Assembly: GCF_040869045.1 (NCBI RefSeq)
Contig: NC_090321.1
Location: forward strand, 89,696,603-89,760,602
Length of the DNA stretch: 64,000 nucleotides
Source of the DNA: Eurosta solidaginis
Taxonomy: Eukaryota > Arthropoda > Insecta > Diptera > Tephritidae
Direction of reading: 5' to 3'
Below are positions 33,531 to 44,800 of the stretch, one piece after another. How positions within the stretch are numbered: the first letter of the stretch is position 1; each line of letters opens with the position of its first letter. Below the pieces are notes generated by a model. That model was not told the DNA's origin. It saw only the letters and a list, made by a program, of their open reading frames with translations, and did not search any database. The translations under genes were made by a program, and so were the position numbers.

Positions 33531-36500
33531 GTTGGTATTCCCTCAATAACAAAAAATGGTTCATTAAAATAAATATAACCATTTTTTTTCTTTCCAGAGT
33601 TTATTTTGGACTAGGTACAGTTAGAAAGGGGTTAGAAAAAATTGATTATGTCCTCTGTGTTTGGCTGATAGAGCATTTGCTGGTGTTCTTACTTTACTAC
33701 GGTTTCAAAATGTGGGCCAACGTACGACTAAAACTCTGGAGACAACGTAAGTAACTACTCATCCCACACATAACTAATTTTATGCATATCATATAAAATG
33801 CCAGAGGAGTACCCTATAGTTAGATCCGTTTTCTCATCGCCTCACTTAAGTCTTCACTTAGGGAAATCTATAACTAGATCATCCACAACTATGCATCCTA
33901 CATTAAATAAAAATTGATAAACCTGTCGCCTCAATAAATTTAATATGCTTTCTTGTTTCTAATGATAATTCAATTATGATAATTCAATATCCTGAGACCC
34001 ACTTGCAGAACGGCAAGTTAACTTTTTCACTCAGAGCTAACCTGACCTGAGTTTATCCACCCATACATTTTTGGCACATTTTTTAAATTAATTCTGAGCT
34101 AAAAAATAGGCTTATAAACTGCTCATAATTGCCTCTTAAATGACTCCAGCAAGGGTCTTTCCGGTATCATTTATGTGCCTCATTGGCCTCATCATATACT
34201 GCTCTTTTCTTATACTTATATGACACCTTTTTGGCCCGTTTAGAGCGGTTAATATATCCGAAGGACAAAATATTAAGGAGGAAAATCTAAGAGGACATTA
34301 CCGTCTTTATACTAAACAATCAATCAAAAAACCGTTGCCGTTGATCGTTCGGAATATAGCAAAATATCCCTTACAGATGATTGCAGGCTGGCAGCAATAA
34401 CGACTATAACAGAAAAGGCCCATAAGAATGCAAAACAAACCCGATGGTTATTAGATATACAATTTTCTCTTATCGTATGTTTTTATAATTTCGGAAGCTC
34501 CGATTTCTGATATACATACATATATTGGGCTCAATCATACATACAAATCAATCATATGAAATTTCAAAAACTGTATCGAGTGATTTCAGCAAATTTTCGG
34601 AGTTATTAAAGAATCGAAAATTAGTCCTAAATCGGAGCGTTTGCGCTATTTTTTACCTCATTTGAGTAGCCGAAATGAATGCATTTCCCTTCTTGCGGTC
34701 GTCCGATATATTATACATACATATATGCCGTATATTAGCCTCATACACAGCCTGTCTCCGGGCTTTCGAATTCCGAAAAGACTCATTATTGAAGCTTTTT
34801 GAAGCCATTTATAAATCAGAAAAGTCTCATATCGTCGGCCAAGAACCTGGAACATCATTTATTGGCCAGACACAAAGTAAATCCAGTTTATGATGATTTC
34901 ACTTCCTGTGCTTTTAAGGAAAAATTTAAATAGCTGCTTGCATGACATGTGACATTTTTTTTACCAAGATTACCAGGTTTGCACTCTAAGCCGACGATAT
35001 ATTGTTTTTAAAAAAATTTTGGCCCTTGGGTCATGACATTTTTATCAGGGAAAGCTACCTGGAATCTTATTTCTTATCTTTTACCAAAATGAAATGTAAT
35101 ATTTAAGTTTGACTCGAGTCCCAAAACGAAATTCCTTAAAGGAGAAGAAAAAAAGCCACCAATAGGTATATCGAAATGATCAGCATAAGGAGCTAAGTAG
35201 ATTTACTTATGTTCATCTCTCGGTCTGTCTGTTTGAATTCAAACTAGTCCCTCAATTTTTGAGATATCTTAATGGAATTCGGTACAGAGGTATATTTGAG
35301 TGTCTTATTATTCATTTGTCGGGACTGACCGGGTCGGACCACAATAGCATATATTCCCAAGCAACCGATTTTTCGGAAAAGAGTATTTTAAACATTTCTT
35401 CCTCATTTTAACCGCTACATTTTACAATTTCACAGGATGCTTGCATATAAAGCATACATTGTTGCCTGAAAACATTTTCAAGATTGCTATATACATATTG
35501 TAACGAATCTACTGAAATTCCTCTTATTTCCAGCCTTCTGCTAACGTTGGAATCACTAAACTGTTAAATAGATAACTCCAATATTCGATAATGCAAAATG
35601 GTCTTTATTAGACTACTTCAAAATAACACTTATACTTCGCAACTGATAGCTTGCTTAAATCAAAATGACTTTTCGTGCCTCAACTGTTGCTGTTGTCGTG
35701 CCTTAGTGTTGCTAATATTCGTCACAATATATAGTAGATATCCAATACAACCGATTGTTCAGATAAGAGCCTTGTCTCCATTTCTTTCTCATTCCTTGGT
35801 GGCACTAAGTACACGGAAATACTCTTTATCGATAATTTCTGTTTTCTGTTAACTTTTCAGATGCACTGCAGTGTTTTTGGTCACATTCCTGCCTTATAAC
35901 ATACATAAGTTCACAGCTGGTTTTTGGTTATGTAGCTTCTGTGCTATGTCGGAGATTGGAACTAGGTTTCATACCTTCCTCAGTTTTACTACTCGAGTCT
36001 ACAAGATTACTTATGAAAATGCATGCCTTCGTACGCACGAATGCCGCCCGAGTTCTCTCCGGTAAACTGAAAGTTGTCATTTCAAGTGGCAATGAAAACA
36101 CAAAGAATAATGAAGTTACAACACTTCAGTGTCATCACTGCTTAGCACCATTCCACACTTACTTATATTTTCTATTCGCACCCACGCTAATATATCGCGA
36201 TCACTATCCGCGCACAACACACATCCGTTGGAAATTCGCATTAGCGCGTTTTATGGAGGTGGTTGCAATCGCTTTCCTTTACAGTTACATTTATGAGCGT
36301 CACATTAAAGTTCATTTTGGTAATATCGGACGTGAGGAATTGACCACATATACTTTAATAATTAAATTGTATAGTATGATAATGCCATGTAATATTATTT
36401 ATTTATGTGGTTTCTATTTGCTTTTGCATGCGTGGTTAAATTTTACTAGCGAATTGTTGCGCTTCGGTGATCGCATGTTCTATAAAGATTGGTGGACGTC

Positions 36501-36915
36501 AACACAATTCGATGCGTTCTATCGCAATTGGAATGTTGTGGTACATGATTGGTTATACGAATATATCTATAAGGAGGCATATACAAATATTTTTAAAGGC
36601 TCAAAATTATTAGCAACTTTATTGGTATTTTATACGTCGGCTGTGGTACATGAATATATAATTGGATATGCTTTAGGATTTTTTTGTCCAATCATGTTTA
36701 CACTCTTTGGGGGATGTGGTGTTATAACGGTTTATGCTGTTCGTGATGCACCTAAAAGGGTTGGAAACTTTTGTGTTTGGTTAAGTTTGATACTTGGCAA
36801 TACATTGCTTTTTTCCTTATATAGTATGGAATATCATGCGCGTCAGAACTGTCCAAGAGTGTATGAAAAATGGATGGACTATTTTGTGCCAACAATGTGG
36901 AAATGCTACCACTAA
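33044..36915 (+). CDS. SOAT: Sterol O-acyltransferase (ACAT/SOAT), MBOAT family; three exons, first exon not found
   Basis: This ER membrane enzyme transfers a fatty acyl group from acyl-CoA to sterol, making steryl esters for storage (family knowledge). Joining exons 33044-33530, 33598-33746 and 35861-36915 gives about 560 residues, close to the ~550 of animal SOAT. It has a charged cytosolic N-terminus, several membrane segments and the family signatures: APTLIYRDHYPRT, RFGDRMFYKDWWT, RNWNVVVHDWLYEY (Asn at 36532-36534) and SAVVHEYIIG (active-site His at 36649-36651). All splice sites are GT-AG and in phase. Exon 33044 begins with two bases of a split codon, so a short upstream exon with the start codon is missing, displaced or outside the window. 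The usual FYxDWWN motif ends in Thr here. The SOAT assignment over DGAT1 rests on the FYKDWW...RNWNVVVHDW and C-terminal YHARQNCP blocks. Confidence 0.92.
33598..33746 (+). CDS. SOAT: SOAT exon: second membrane segment
   Basis: The acceptor TTTCTTTCCAG ends at 33597 and the donor C|GTAAGT is at 33746/33747. The 149-nt exon completes the split Arg codon and reads VYFGLGTVRKGLEKIDYVL, then a hydrophobic segment and a basic WANVRLKLWRQ. It is separated from the previous exon by a 67-bp intron of typical fly length. Confidence 0.88.
33747..35860 (+). other. SOAT intron 2 (2.1 kb)
   Basis: The intron starts GTAAGTAACT and ends TTAACTTTTCAG. It is AT-rich, with no conserved frame apart from a solo LTR at 35509-35726. 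Paired frames on both strands at 34658-34893 look accidental. Confidence 0.75.
35509..35726 (-). mobile_element. Solo LTR, shortened, in SOAT intron 2
   Basis: It starts TGTAACGAATCTACTGAAAT and ends GCTAATATTCGTCACA, like the LTRs at 50036 and 53405 but only 218 bp, so it is internally deleted or from another subfamily. The 4-bp repeat ATAT flanks both sides (35505-35508, 35727-35730). It lies 134 bp upstream of the last exon and in minus orientation relative to the LTR element's genes. Confidence 0.78.
35861..36915 (+). CDS. SOAT: SOAT last exon: catalytic MBOAT core
   Basis: The acceptor CTTTTCAG ends at 35860. The exon reads through several membrane segments to the stop TAA at 36913-36915. 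It holds MKMHAFVRTNAARVL, LYFLFAPTLIYRDHYPRT, the FYKDWWT motif (36478-36498), the catalytic-type Asn and His, and the C-terminal YHARQNCP. Two other frames at the exon start also look open for about 60 codons, but only this frame joins in phase and matches the family. Confidence 0.93.
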
Positions 36916-36969
36916 TACGAGCATAAGTTACATATGTATAGTAGATAGGATCTTTGTACTATGATTAAA

Positions 36970-36985
36970 AATAAAATAAAATAAA
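36970..36985 (+). terminator. Polyadenylation signals of SOAT
   Basis: Three overlapping AATAAA hexamers (36970-36975, 36975-36980, 36980-36985) lie 55-70 bases after the stop codon. They suit the 3' end of the SOAT transcript. Confidence 0.6.
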
Positions 36986-37007
36986 AACAGCATGCATTTT
37001 TTACAAA

Positions 37008-37075
37008 TACGGCGTTGTTATTGTTATTGTAGCGATAAGGACACTCCCCGAAGGTTTTGGGCGTATTGATAGTAA
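37008..37075 (-). mobile_element. 3' tail scrap of a CAA-tailed non-LTR element
   Basis: GTTGTTATTGTTATTGTAGC followed by GATAAGGACACTCCCCGAAG is the inverse of a (CAA)n-tailed 3' end of a non-LTR family common in these genomes (memory). A related plus-strand piece is at 55566-55640. Confidence 0.5.
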
Positions 37076-37130
37076 TAAGTAAGACCAACTGAACCTTAAT
37101 CACGTTATGCTACGCCTCATATGTTTAGAA

Positions 37131-37212
37131 ATTTCACGCGCCCAACGCTTTTATTTAATTGTCTGATCAACGTCCTAGATTGATGAGGATTGCGATGACT
37201 AGTACCTAGGGC
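37131..37212 (+). mobile_element. Arm of the fold-back family, left of a hAT insertion
   Basis: GAAATTTCACGCGCCCAACG, CTTTTATTTAATTGTCTGAT and GATGACTAGTACCTAGG match the fold-back arm at 16140-16310. The sequence resumes at 39730 with CTACCTAATTATTTTCTAGC and ends near 39834 (TTTCAATAAACCCGTTTAAG). The hAT element inserted within it. Confidence 0.78.
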
Positions 37213-39721
37213 CAGGCCCGACGAGAGGGGAGGGGGAATGGGGGGATTCCCCCGGGCCCGGGGTTTCTGAGGGGGCCCGCGATTTAGATGTACTAAGACA
37301 TTTTTTTTTTAATTCAGGAGAGTTTTTAGTTTTTCCTTGTGCAATTTTTAAGCCGAATTTCAAAAGCACCAAATACCTACATTTCGTTTTAATATTATAC
37401 TGAAGTGTGAAAAATAATTTGAAAAGTGCTTTTCCTTAAAATTTAAGAATAAATATTTCATTTGGCAGCTGGCTCAAAACGCTGTTTATAAAGCACAATT
37501 TATATTACTCAACTGACGCAAACAGGTTTTCATGGAAAGTGGAGCCTACCATGTCGTCTGTTAAGCACTAATACTTTAAATCGACCTAAAATTTGTTATC
37601 CTGGCGGATATTCGAAATTCGAAGTGTGGAGGAAGCTATATGATAAACTGCCACACACGAAAATACTCAAGATCACATTAAATGTTATATTCAATGGCGT
37701 TCTTTACAAAATCTAATTCATAAGGAGGCAACAATTGATACACTTATCAATGAACAGCTAATCACTGAAACTCAAAAGTGGAAAGAAATTTTATATAGAA
37801 TTTTGGACACTATTTTCTTTTTGGGTGACAGAGGCCTAGCTTTCAGAGGCGAAAGTATATACATATCTTGGTGAACGAAACAATGGAAATTTTTTGGGCA
37901 TCTTAGAACTTATAACCCATTATGATCCGATACTTAGAGATCATTTGGATAAAGTTAGGATTTCACAAGCAGCAAAAACGTTTACAAGTTCACTCTCTTT
38001 CCCAGAACGAGTTTATAGAAATTTGTACAAAACACGTGAGGGAAACTATATTAGATCAACGCTAAAAAGTCAAGTATTTTTTCATTATCGTTGATGCTAC
38101 GCGTGATGGTAGTCACGTTGAACAGACTACGTTCATTTTGCGCTACCTCCATTTCAATTCGAAAGCAACAAATTTTACAATTTAAGAACGGTTTTGGCTT
38201 TCGTGGATTGTAACCAAAAACTGGTAAGGAAATCGCGGATAACGGCGCCAATATGAAAGGAGCTTACAACGGAGCACAACGTCACATTCTCGACAAAAAT
38301 TCGAATGTTGATTACTCGCCTTATGCGATGTTTTACTATTTTCAGCAGCAGTTCACACCGATGGGACATCCTCAAGAAAATGTACCCAGCTCTCTTCACA
38401 GTCTTTCAGACACTAGGTGGTTGGCTAGAATTGAGGCAATCAGACCATTCGCAAACCATGTTCCAGGATTAATACAAGCACTAAACGCAATACTTAAGCT
38501 AAATTTGATTGCACAAGTATACGGAGATGTTACCGGCATTGTCAAGTACATCAACAAGTTCGAATGTATCCTCAATTTGGTTCAAAACACATACTACCAT
38601 TAATGAAAGAAACGTCGTACTCCAAGCTAGAGACGCCACCATAGATGTTGAGGTCCGACATCTAAATGCCTTATTAGCTGATTTGAAGTTGATCAGGAAC
38701 CAATGGGAAAAATTTTAAACGAATGCAAAACAGTTGCTATTCAACTGAACATCTAGCCAAAGTTTCCAGACATTCGAAAGAGAAAACCCCAAAGACGTTT
38801 TGAAGATAATGAAAATGAGATGATTACGGATGATTTAAAAACAATACATTCTTGGTGATCGTTGATTCGGTAATCACTGATATTACTGAACGATTTGCAG
38901 CTATGAGAAATTTGAACGAGACGTTTTCGTTTTTGTGGCAATTTGAAGAAATGGATGAAACTACGGTTCGGGCGAGCGCAGCAAAATTGGTCGAAAAATA
39001 CAAGTCGGACTTTTCTCAAAGCTTAGAATGCGAAATAATTCACTTGAAACACATTTACGAAGCAAATTTTGATAAAGGTCGGTTAGCATTGGAATCAATA
39101 AACAATGTATACAATTTTCCCCAACATTTGTGTGCTTTACGTATCTTTTGCACTATACCTGTCACTTTAGCTAGTGCAGGACGTTCTTTCAGCGTCCTTG
39201 CAAGAATCAAGAACTTTCATAGATCGTGTTCATCTCAAGAGCTAGTTTCAGGACTTACCACGCTTTGTGTTGAATCCGTTTTGGCAAGACAATTAAATTT
39301 TGATATTATTATAAAAAATTGTGCAGCGAAAAAAGCAAGAAAAGCCGCTCTTTGATATCCGAACCTTCTATATTGAATAACTAAAATTTAAAATCATCAT
39401 TCAATTTATCGGAAATGTACTAAAATTTTACCAAATAACTAGAAAAGATTACATATTTAAAACAATACGTGGCTGTTAAAAGAGAACTTTGTTTCTACGT
39501 TACAATAAAACAGTTTAAATAGTAAATATCCTGTGATAATTTTATTTTCAGCTCTTAGTCCAAAAATCATTTAGTAGATGTTGCAAAAATTTTGTTTTGA
39601 CGTAATACATCAATAATGATTCATGAATGAGGCGTCATTAATTCAAATGTATTAGTGGATTTTTTATAGGGGGCCCGTAAATTGTTTTGTCCCGGGCCCG
39701 GATTTTCTCTCTACGGCCCTG
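37213..39721 (+). mobile_element. Complete hAT transposon (decayed), 2509 bp
   Basis: The ends are CAGGCCCGACGAGAGG and, inverted, CAGGGCCGTAGAGAGAAAAT, with subterminal CCGGGCCCGG and GGGGGCCCG motifs on both sides. The flanking 8-bp repeat CCTAGGGC is perfect (37205-37212 and 39722-39729). It lies inside a fold-back arm. Further pieces of the family are at 20713-20860 and at 58364-63536 (minus strand, broken by other elements). Confidence 0.92.
37880..39355 (+). pseudogene. hAT transposase, broken by frameshifts
   Basis: Successive frames give the family order: GNFLGILELITHYDPILRDH; then, after a shift near 38060, YFFIIVDATRDGSHVEQTTF (first catalytic Asp region); GKEIADNGANMKGAYNGAQ (second); LHSLSDTRWLARIEAI; and at the C-terminus ALRIFCTIPVTLASAGRSFS ... 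LARQLNFDIIIKNCAAKKAR, the hAT dimerisation domain. This places it in the DUF4371/ZMYM-like hAT group. At least three frameshifts and stops separate the blocks, and the N-terminal zinc finger is not readable. No transposase can be made from this copy. Confidence 0.85.
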
Positions 39722-39834
39722 CCTAGGGCCTACCTAATTATTTTCTAGCTTTTAGTATCATTATTACTTAGGGTAAGTATTGTTTTCAATAAACCCGTTT
39801 AAGTTAAACAATTTTTTTTTATTATTTTATTTAG

Positions 39835-40865
39835 TAAGGGGACAGGCAAGCACAACTCGTTTTGTAGCCATATACCACATCAATAATTGCCGCTAGATGG
39901 GTCTAACTTGTTAGGGTCTGCTGCTACGGTCTACGGTTACGGTCCACTTGGGAGCGTATTCGCGCGAACACACCTAGTGATGGGGCGAAAGTTGCGATAA
40001 AAAGTATCGAAAAACAAGGAAAAAAAAACAGACCGGTCATCACTAGCAAAAATTGCCATGAGTTTCCGGCAAGAAAAAAAGGAGGAAGGTTGGTAAATTG
40101 CTTGAGCAAAATTTTTGGCGGCCCTGCAATTATATATAAGGGATCATATAACACCTAGGGACACAACTTCAACAGCAAAGGCGTCAAGCTCAGTTAATAT
40201 ACTGCTTCAGTAACTTTATTGCTCACTTCAACTGCGCCTCCCCAACGATACTCAACTAATCACGAAACACCCTCGCCGGCTGTGCGCGTAAACAGGTAAA
40301 TGCCCAGAAACTAGGAAGGAGTCGATAGCGCAAAGTACCGAAACCGTTCATTCCGACAAACCTCGCTTCTACGCGTCTAATTTTGGGTGGTAATAAACCT
40401 TACACCGATTGTGTTGTGTTGACCCAAGATCCAGTTGAAGTAGGTCGGCGTTCACAGTCACACCTAGTGAGATAAACCCCTTCCTCTACGTTTACGAAGA
40501 ACACTACCACCTGCGGAAAAGCGTCCGACACCACCTCCGCCTCCAGGGCCAGCAGTACGCTGCCGCGTAATACAACTAACGTCAAAATGGCCAAGTCATC
40601 CGGCTCGTAAAGGCCAACACGAAGCTTTATCGCCACCCGGGTCATTCGGTTACCTCGGACCAAAGCGCCAGCCACCACCAACGGCGCCTACTATTACCAC
40701 AGGCATCACCATCGGTAGTACCTCCCCCAACCCCTTCATTAGCGCCAGCCACGGGCACAACAACCACCAGACGTACCGCCACCACCAGTTGCAAAGCACG
40801 TAGCGGGGCCGCGACCCTAGGCCTGCGGCCACTAATGTTAACACCAACAGCAGCCGGTACCACCG
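39835..40865. other. Unassigned stretch with a TATA-like site and GC-rich segment
   Basis: 40135-40150 reads TTATATATAAGGGATC, a good TATA-like context, followed by AACTTCAACAGC... and then GC-rich sequence from about 40250. It could be the 5' region or LTR of an unidentified retroelement or a lost promoter. Open frames here on the minus strand are Val/Gly-rich and unconvincing. Confidence 0.35.
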
Positions 40866-41045
40866 ACAACAATACTAGCCGCAACCTTATCAGCTACGAC
40901 CATACCGGCTACAACAATACTAGCCGCAACCTTATCAGCTACGACCAAACCGGCTACAACAATACTAGCCGCAACATTATCAGCTACGACCATACCGGCT
41001 ACAACAATACTGGCCGCAACCTTATCAGCCACGACCATTCAGGCT
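40866..41045. repeat. 45-bp minisatellite, 4 units
   Basis: Units start at 40866, 40911, 40956 and 41001 (ACAACAATACTAGCCGCAAC...CTACGACCATACCGGCT), with a decayed fifth. The unit is 15 codons, so a repetitive frame (NNTSRNLISYDHTGY) stays open at 40835-41104. There is no start context or homology to support coding. Confidence 0.88.
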
Positions 41046-41859
41046 ACAACGATACCAGCGTAACAATACCAGCTACAACAACAACCGCAGGGCAGCGAAC
41101 CTAGGCCTGCGGCCATCCCGATTACGACAACGAATACCAGCGGTTAAAGCGGTGAGTTCGTTCCGATACTGACTAAATATACGTATTTGTAGCCTCAACC
41201 TTGTTCTTTCATTTTTTATGACTGCAACAACATATAGTATTAATATACCAACATATTCAAATTTAAGGCTACAACCCTAGTATAGAATCTTAACATGTAA
41301 TACATACATACATGCATATACCTAAGTTAAAGAGAGCAAGCAGCATCCACTTGTAGTAAAGTTAAAAAAGTAGACGTAACGTAATGTTAAGTTAAAGAGG
41401 TTTAATTAACTTAGGAGCAAGAAAAAAAAAAAAAAAACAATACCAGCACTGACTGGCAAATGCAAAACAGTTTACGTTTTACTTGAACATGTAAAACGAT
41501 TTCGTTAATTTTACTATACATTTAAAAGTTTACGTTTTACTTGAATATGTGAAACGATTTCTTCGAGGAGTATGATTTACCCCAAATTTAATCTTAATTG
41601 CTTTTATAACAAATTTTCTTAGTACATATTACATATTAGTGTCATTATACTATGCGTTATACCAATTTGCTATTTTGTTAAACTCAAAATAAGTTCTACT
41701 ACAATAACATAATAATTTTGTAAGGGGCCCCAATTATCGGAATTTGTATCCAAATTTTATAGCCCTAAAATATGTTTTGTGAAAAGAAAAAAAAAAGGGG
41801 CATTAAACCAAATTTTTACTTGGTTGTAGTATATTTACTATCCATAACCACATTTAATT
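41046..41859. other. AT-rich spacer with a short direct repeat
   Basis: AGTTTACGTTTTACTTGAA(C/T)ATGT.AAACGATTTC occurs twice (about 41468-41505 and 41528-41562). An A run is at 41420-41435. Nothing else was recognised. Confidence 0.5.
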
Positions 41860-44800
41860 ACATTGGGCCTTGGGTCTATCGGTGGAGATATCGCCATTAA
41901 GGTGGACCAGGGGTGACTCTAGAATGTGTTTGTACGATATGGGTATCAAATGAAAGGTGGTAATGAGTATTTTAAAAGGGAATGGGCTTTAGTTCTATAG
42001 GTGAACGCCTTTTCGAGAAATCGCCATAAAGGTGGACCAGGGGTGACTCTAGAATATGTTTGTACGATATGGGTATCAAATGAAAGCTGTTAATGAGTAT
42101 TTTGAAAAGGAGTGATCCCTAGTTCCATAGGTGGACGCCGTTTCGCGATATCGCCATAAAGGTGGACCAGGGGTGTCTCTAGAATGTGTTTGTACGATAT
42201 GGGAATCAAATGAAAGGTGTTACTGAGCATTTTAAGAGGGAGTGGGCATTAGGTCTATAGGTGGACGCCTTTTCGAGATATCGCCATTAGGGTGGGCCAG
42301 GGGTGACTCTAGAATGTTTGTACGATATGGGTATCAAACGAAAAGTGTTACTGATAATTTAAAGAGGGAGTGGGCATTATGTCTATAGGTGGACGCCTTT
42401 TCGAGATATCGCCATTAGGGTGGGCCAGGCGTGACTCTAGAATGTTTGTACGATATGGGTATCAAACGAAAGGTGTTACTGAGCATTTTAAGAGGGAGTG
42501 GGCATTAGGTCTATAGGTGGACGCCTTTTCAAGATATCGCCATTAGGGTGGGCCAGGGTGACTCTGGAATGTGTTTGTACGATATGGGTATCAAATGAAA
42601 GGTGGTAATGAGTATTTTAAAAGGGAGTAATCCTTAGTTCCATAGGTGGACGCCGTTTCGCGATATCGCCATAAAGGTGGACCAGGGGTGTCTCTAGAAT
42701 GTGTTTGTACGATATGGGAATCAAATGAAAGGTGTTACTGAGCATTTTAAGAGGGAGTGGGCATTAGGTCTATAGGTGGACGCCTTTTCGAGATATCGCC
42801 ATTAGGGTGGGCCAGGGGTGACTCTAGAATGTGTTTGTATGATATGGGTATCAAATGAAAGATGGTAATGAGTCTTTTAAAAGGGAGTAATCCTTAGTTC
42901 TATAGGTGGACGCCTTTTCGAGAAATCGCCATAAAGGTGGACCAGGGGTGACTCTAGAATATGTTTGTACGATATGGGTATCAAATGAAAGCTGTTAATG
43001 AGTATTTTGAAAAGGAGTGATCCCTAGTTCCATAGGTGGACGCCGTTTCGCGATATCGCCATAAAGGTGGACCAGGGGTGTCTCTAGAATGTGTTTGTAC
43101 GATATGGGAATCAAATGAAAGGTGTTACTGAGCATTTTAAGAGGGAGTGGGCATTAGGTCTATAGGTGGACGCCTTTTCGAGATATCGCCATTAGGGTGG
43201 GCCAGGGGTGACTCTAGAATGTGTTTGTATGATATGGGTATCAAATGAAAGATGGTAATGAGTCTTTTAAAAGGGAGTAATCCTTAGTTCTATAGGTGGA
43301 CGCCTTTTCGAGATATCGCCATAAAGGTGGACCAAGGGTGACTCTAGAATGTTTGTACGATATGGGTATCAAACGAAAGGTGTTACTGAGCATTTTAAGA
43401 GGGAGTGGGCATGAGGTCTATAGGTGGACGCCTTTTCGAGATATCGCCATTAGGGTGGGCCAGGCGTGACTCTAGAATGTTTGTACGATATGGGTATCAA
43501 ACGAAAGGTGTTACTGAGCATTTTAAGAGGGAGTGGGCATTAGGTCTATAGGTGGACGCCTTTTCGAGATATGGCCATTAGAGTGGGCCAGGGGTGACTC
43601 TAGAATGTGTTTGTACGATATGGGTATCAAATGAAGGGTGGTAATGAGTATTTTAAAAGGGAGTAATCCTTAGTTCTATAGGTGAACGCCTTTTCGAGAT
43701 ATCGCCATAAAGGTGGACCAAGGGTGACTCTAGAATGTTTGTACGATATGGGTATCAAACGAAAGGTGTTACTGAGCATTTTAAGAGGGAGTGGGCATTA
43801 GGTCTATAGGTGGACGCCTTTTCAAGATATCGCCATTAGGGTGGGCCAGGGTGACTCTGGAATGTGTTTGTACGATATGGGTATCAAATGAAAGGTGGTA
43901 ATGAGTATTTTAAAAGGGAGTAATCCTTAGTTCTATAGGTGGACGCCTTTTCGAGATATCGCCATAAAGGTGGACCAAGGGTGACTCTAGAATGTTTATA
44001 CGATATGGGTATCAAACGAAAGGTGTTACTGAGCATTTTAAGAGGGAGTGGCCATTAGGTCTATAGGTGGACGCCTTTTCGAGATATCGCCATTAGGGTG
44101 GGCCAGGGTTGACTCTAGAATGTTTGTACGATATGGGTATCAAACGAAAGGTGTTACTGAGCATTTTAAGAGGGAGTGGGCATTAGGTCTATAGGTGGAC
44201 GCCTTTTCGAGATATCGCCATTAGGGTGGGCCAGGGGTGACTCTAGAATGTTTGTACGATATGGATATCAAACGAAAGGTGTTACTGAGCATTTTAAGAG
44301 GGAGTGGACATTAGGTCTATAGGTGGACGCCTTTTCGAGATATCGCCATTAGGGTGGGCCAGGGGTGACTCTAGAATGTTTGTACGATATGGGTATCAAA
44401 CGAAAGGTGTTACTGAGCATTTTAAGAGGGAGTGGGCATTACGTCTATAGGTGGACGCCTTTTCGAGATATCGCCATTAGGGTGGGCCAGGGGTGACTCT
44501 AGAATGTGTTTGTACGATATGGATATCAAATTAAAGGTATTAATGAGGGTTTTAAAAGCGAGTGGCCCTTAGATTTATATGTGAAGGCGTTCTCGCGATA
44601 TCGACCAAAATGTGGACCAGGTGATCCAGAAAATCATCTGTCGGGTACTGCTCATTTATTTTTATATGCAATACCACTAACAGTATTCCTGCCTAGATTC
44701 CAAGGGCTGTTGATTTCGCCTTGTAGAACTTTTTCATTTTCTTCTACCTAATATGGTAGGTGTCACACCCATTTTACAAAGTTTTTTCCAAAGTTATATT

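Noticed and set aside
35871..36065. Alternative frame over the start of the last SOAT exon
   Set aside because: It is open for 64 codons, but it is out of phase with the upstream exons and lacks family motifs; the chosen frame aligns with MKMHAFVR and what follows.
40400..40884. Val/Gly-rich minus-strand ORFs
   Set aside because: Compositional frames in a GC-rich stretch with no start context, domain or repeat in other copies.
41870..44530. CRISPR-like array
   Set aside because: Units are repeated end to end over ~130 bp with no unique spacers; this is a eukaryotic tandem repeat.
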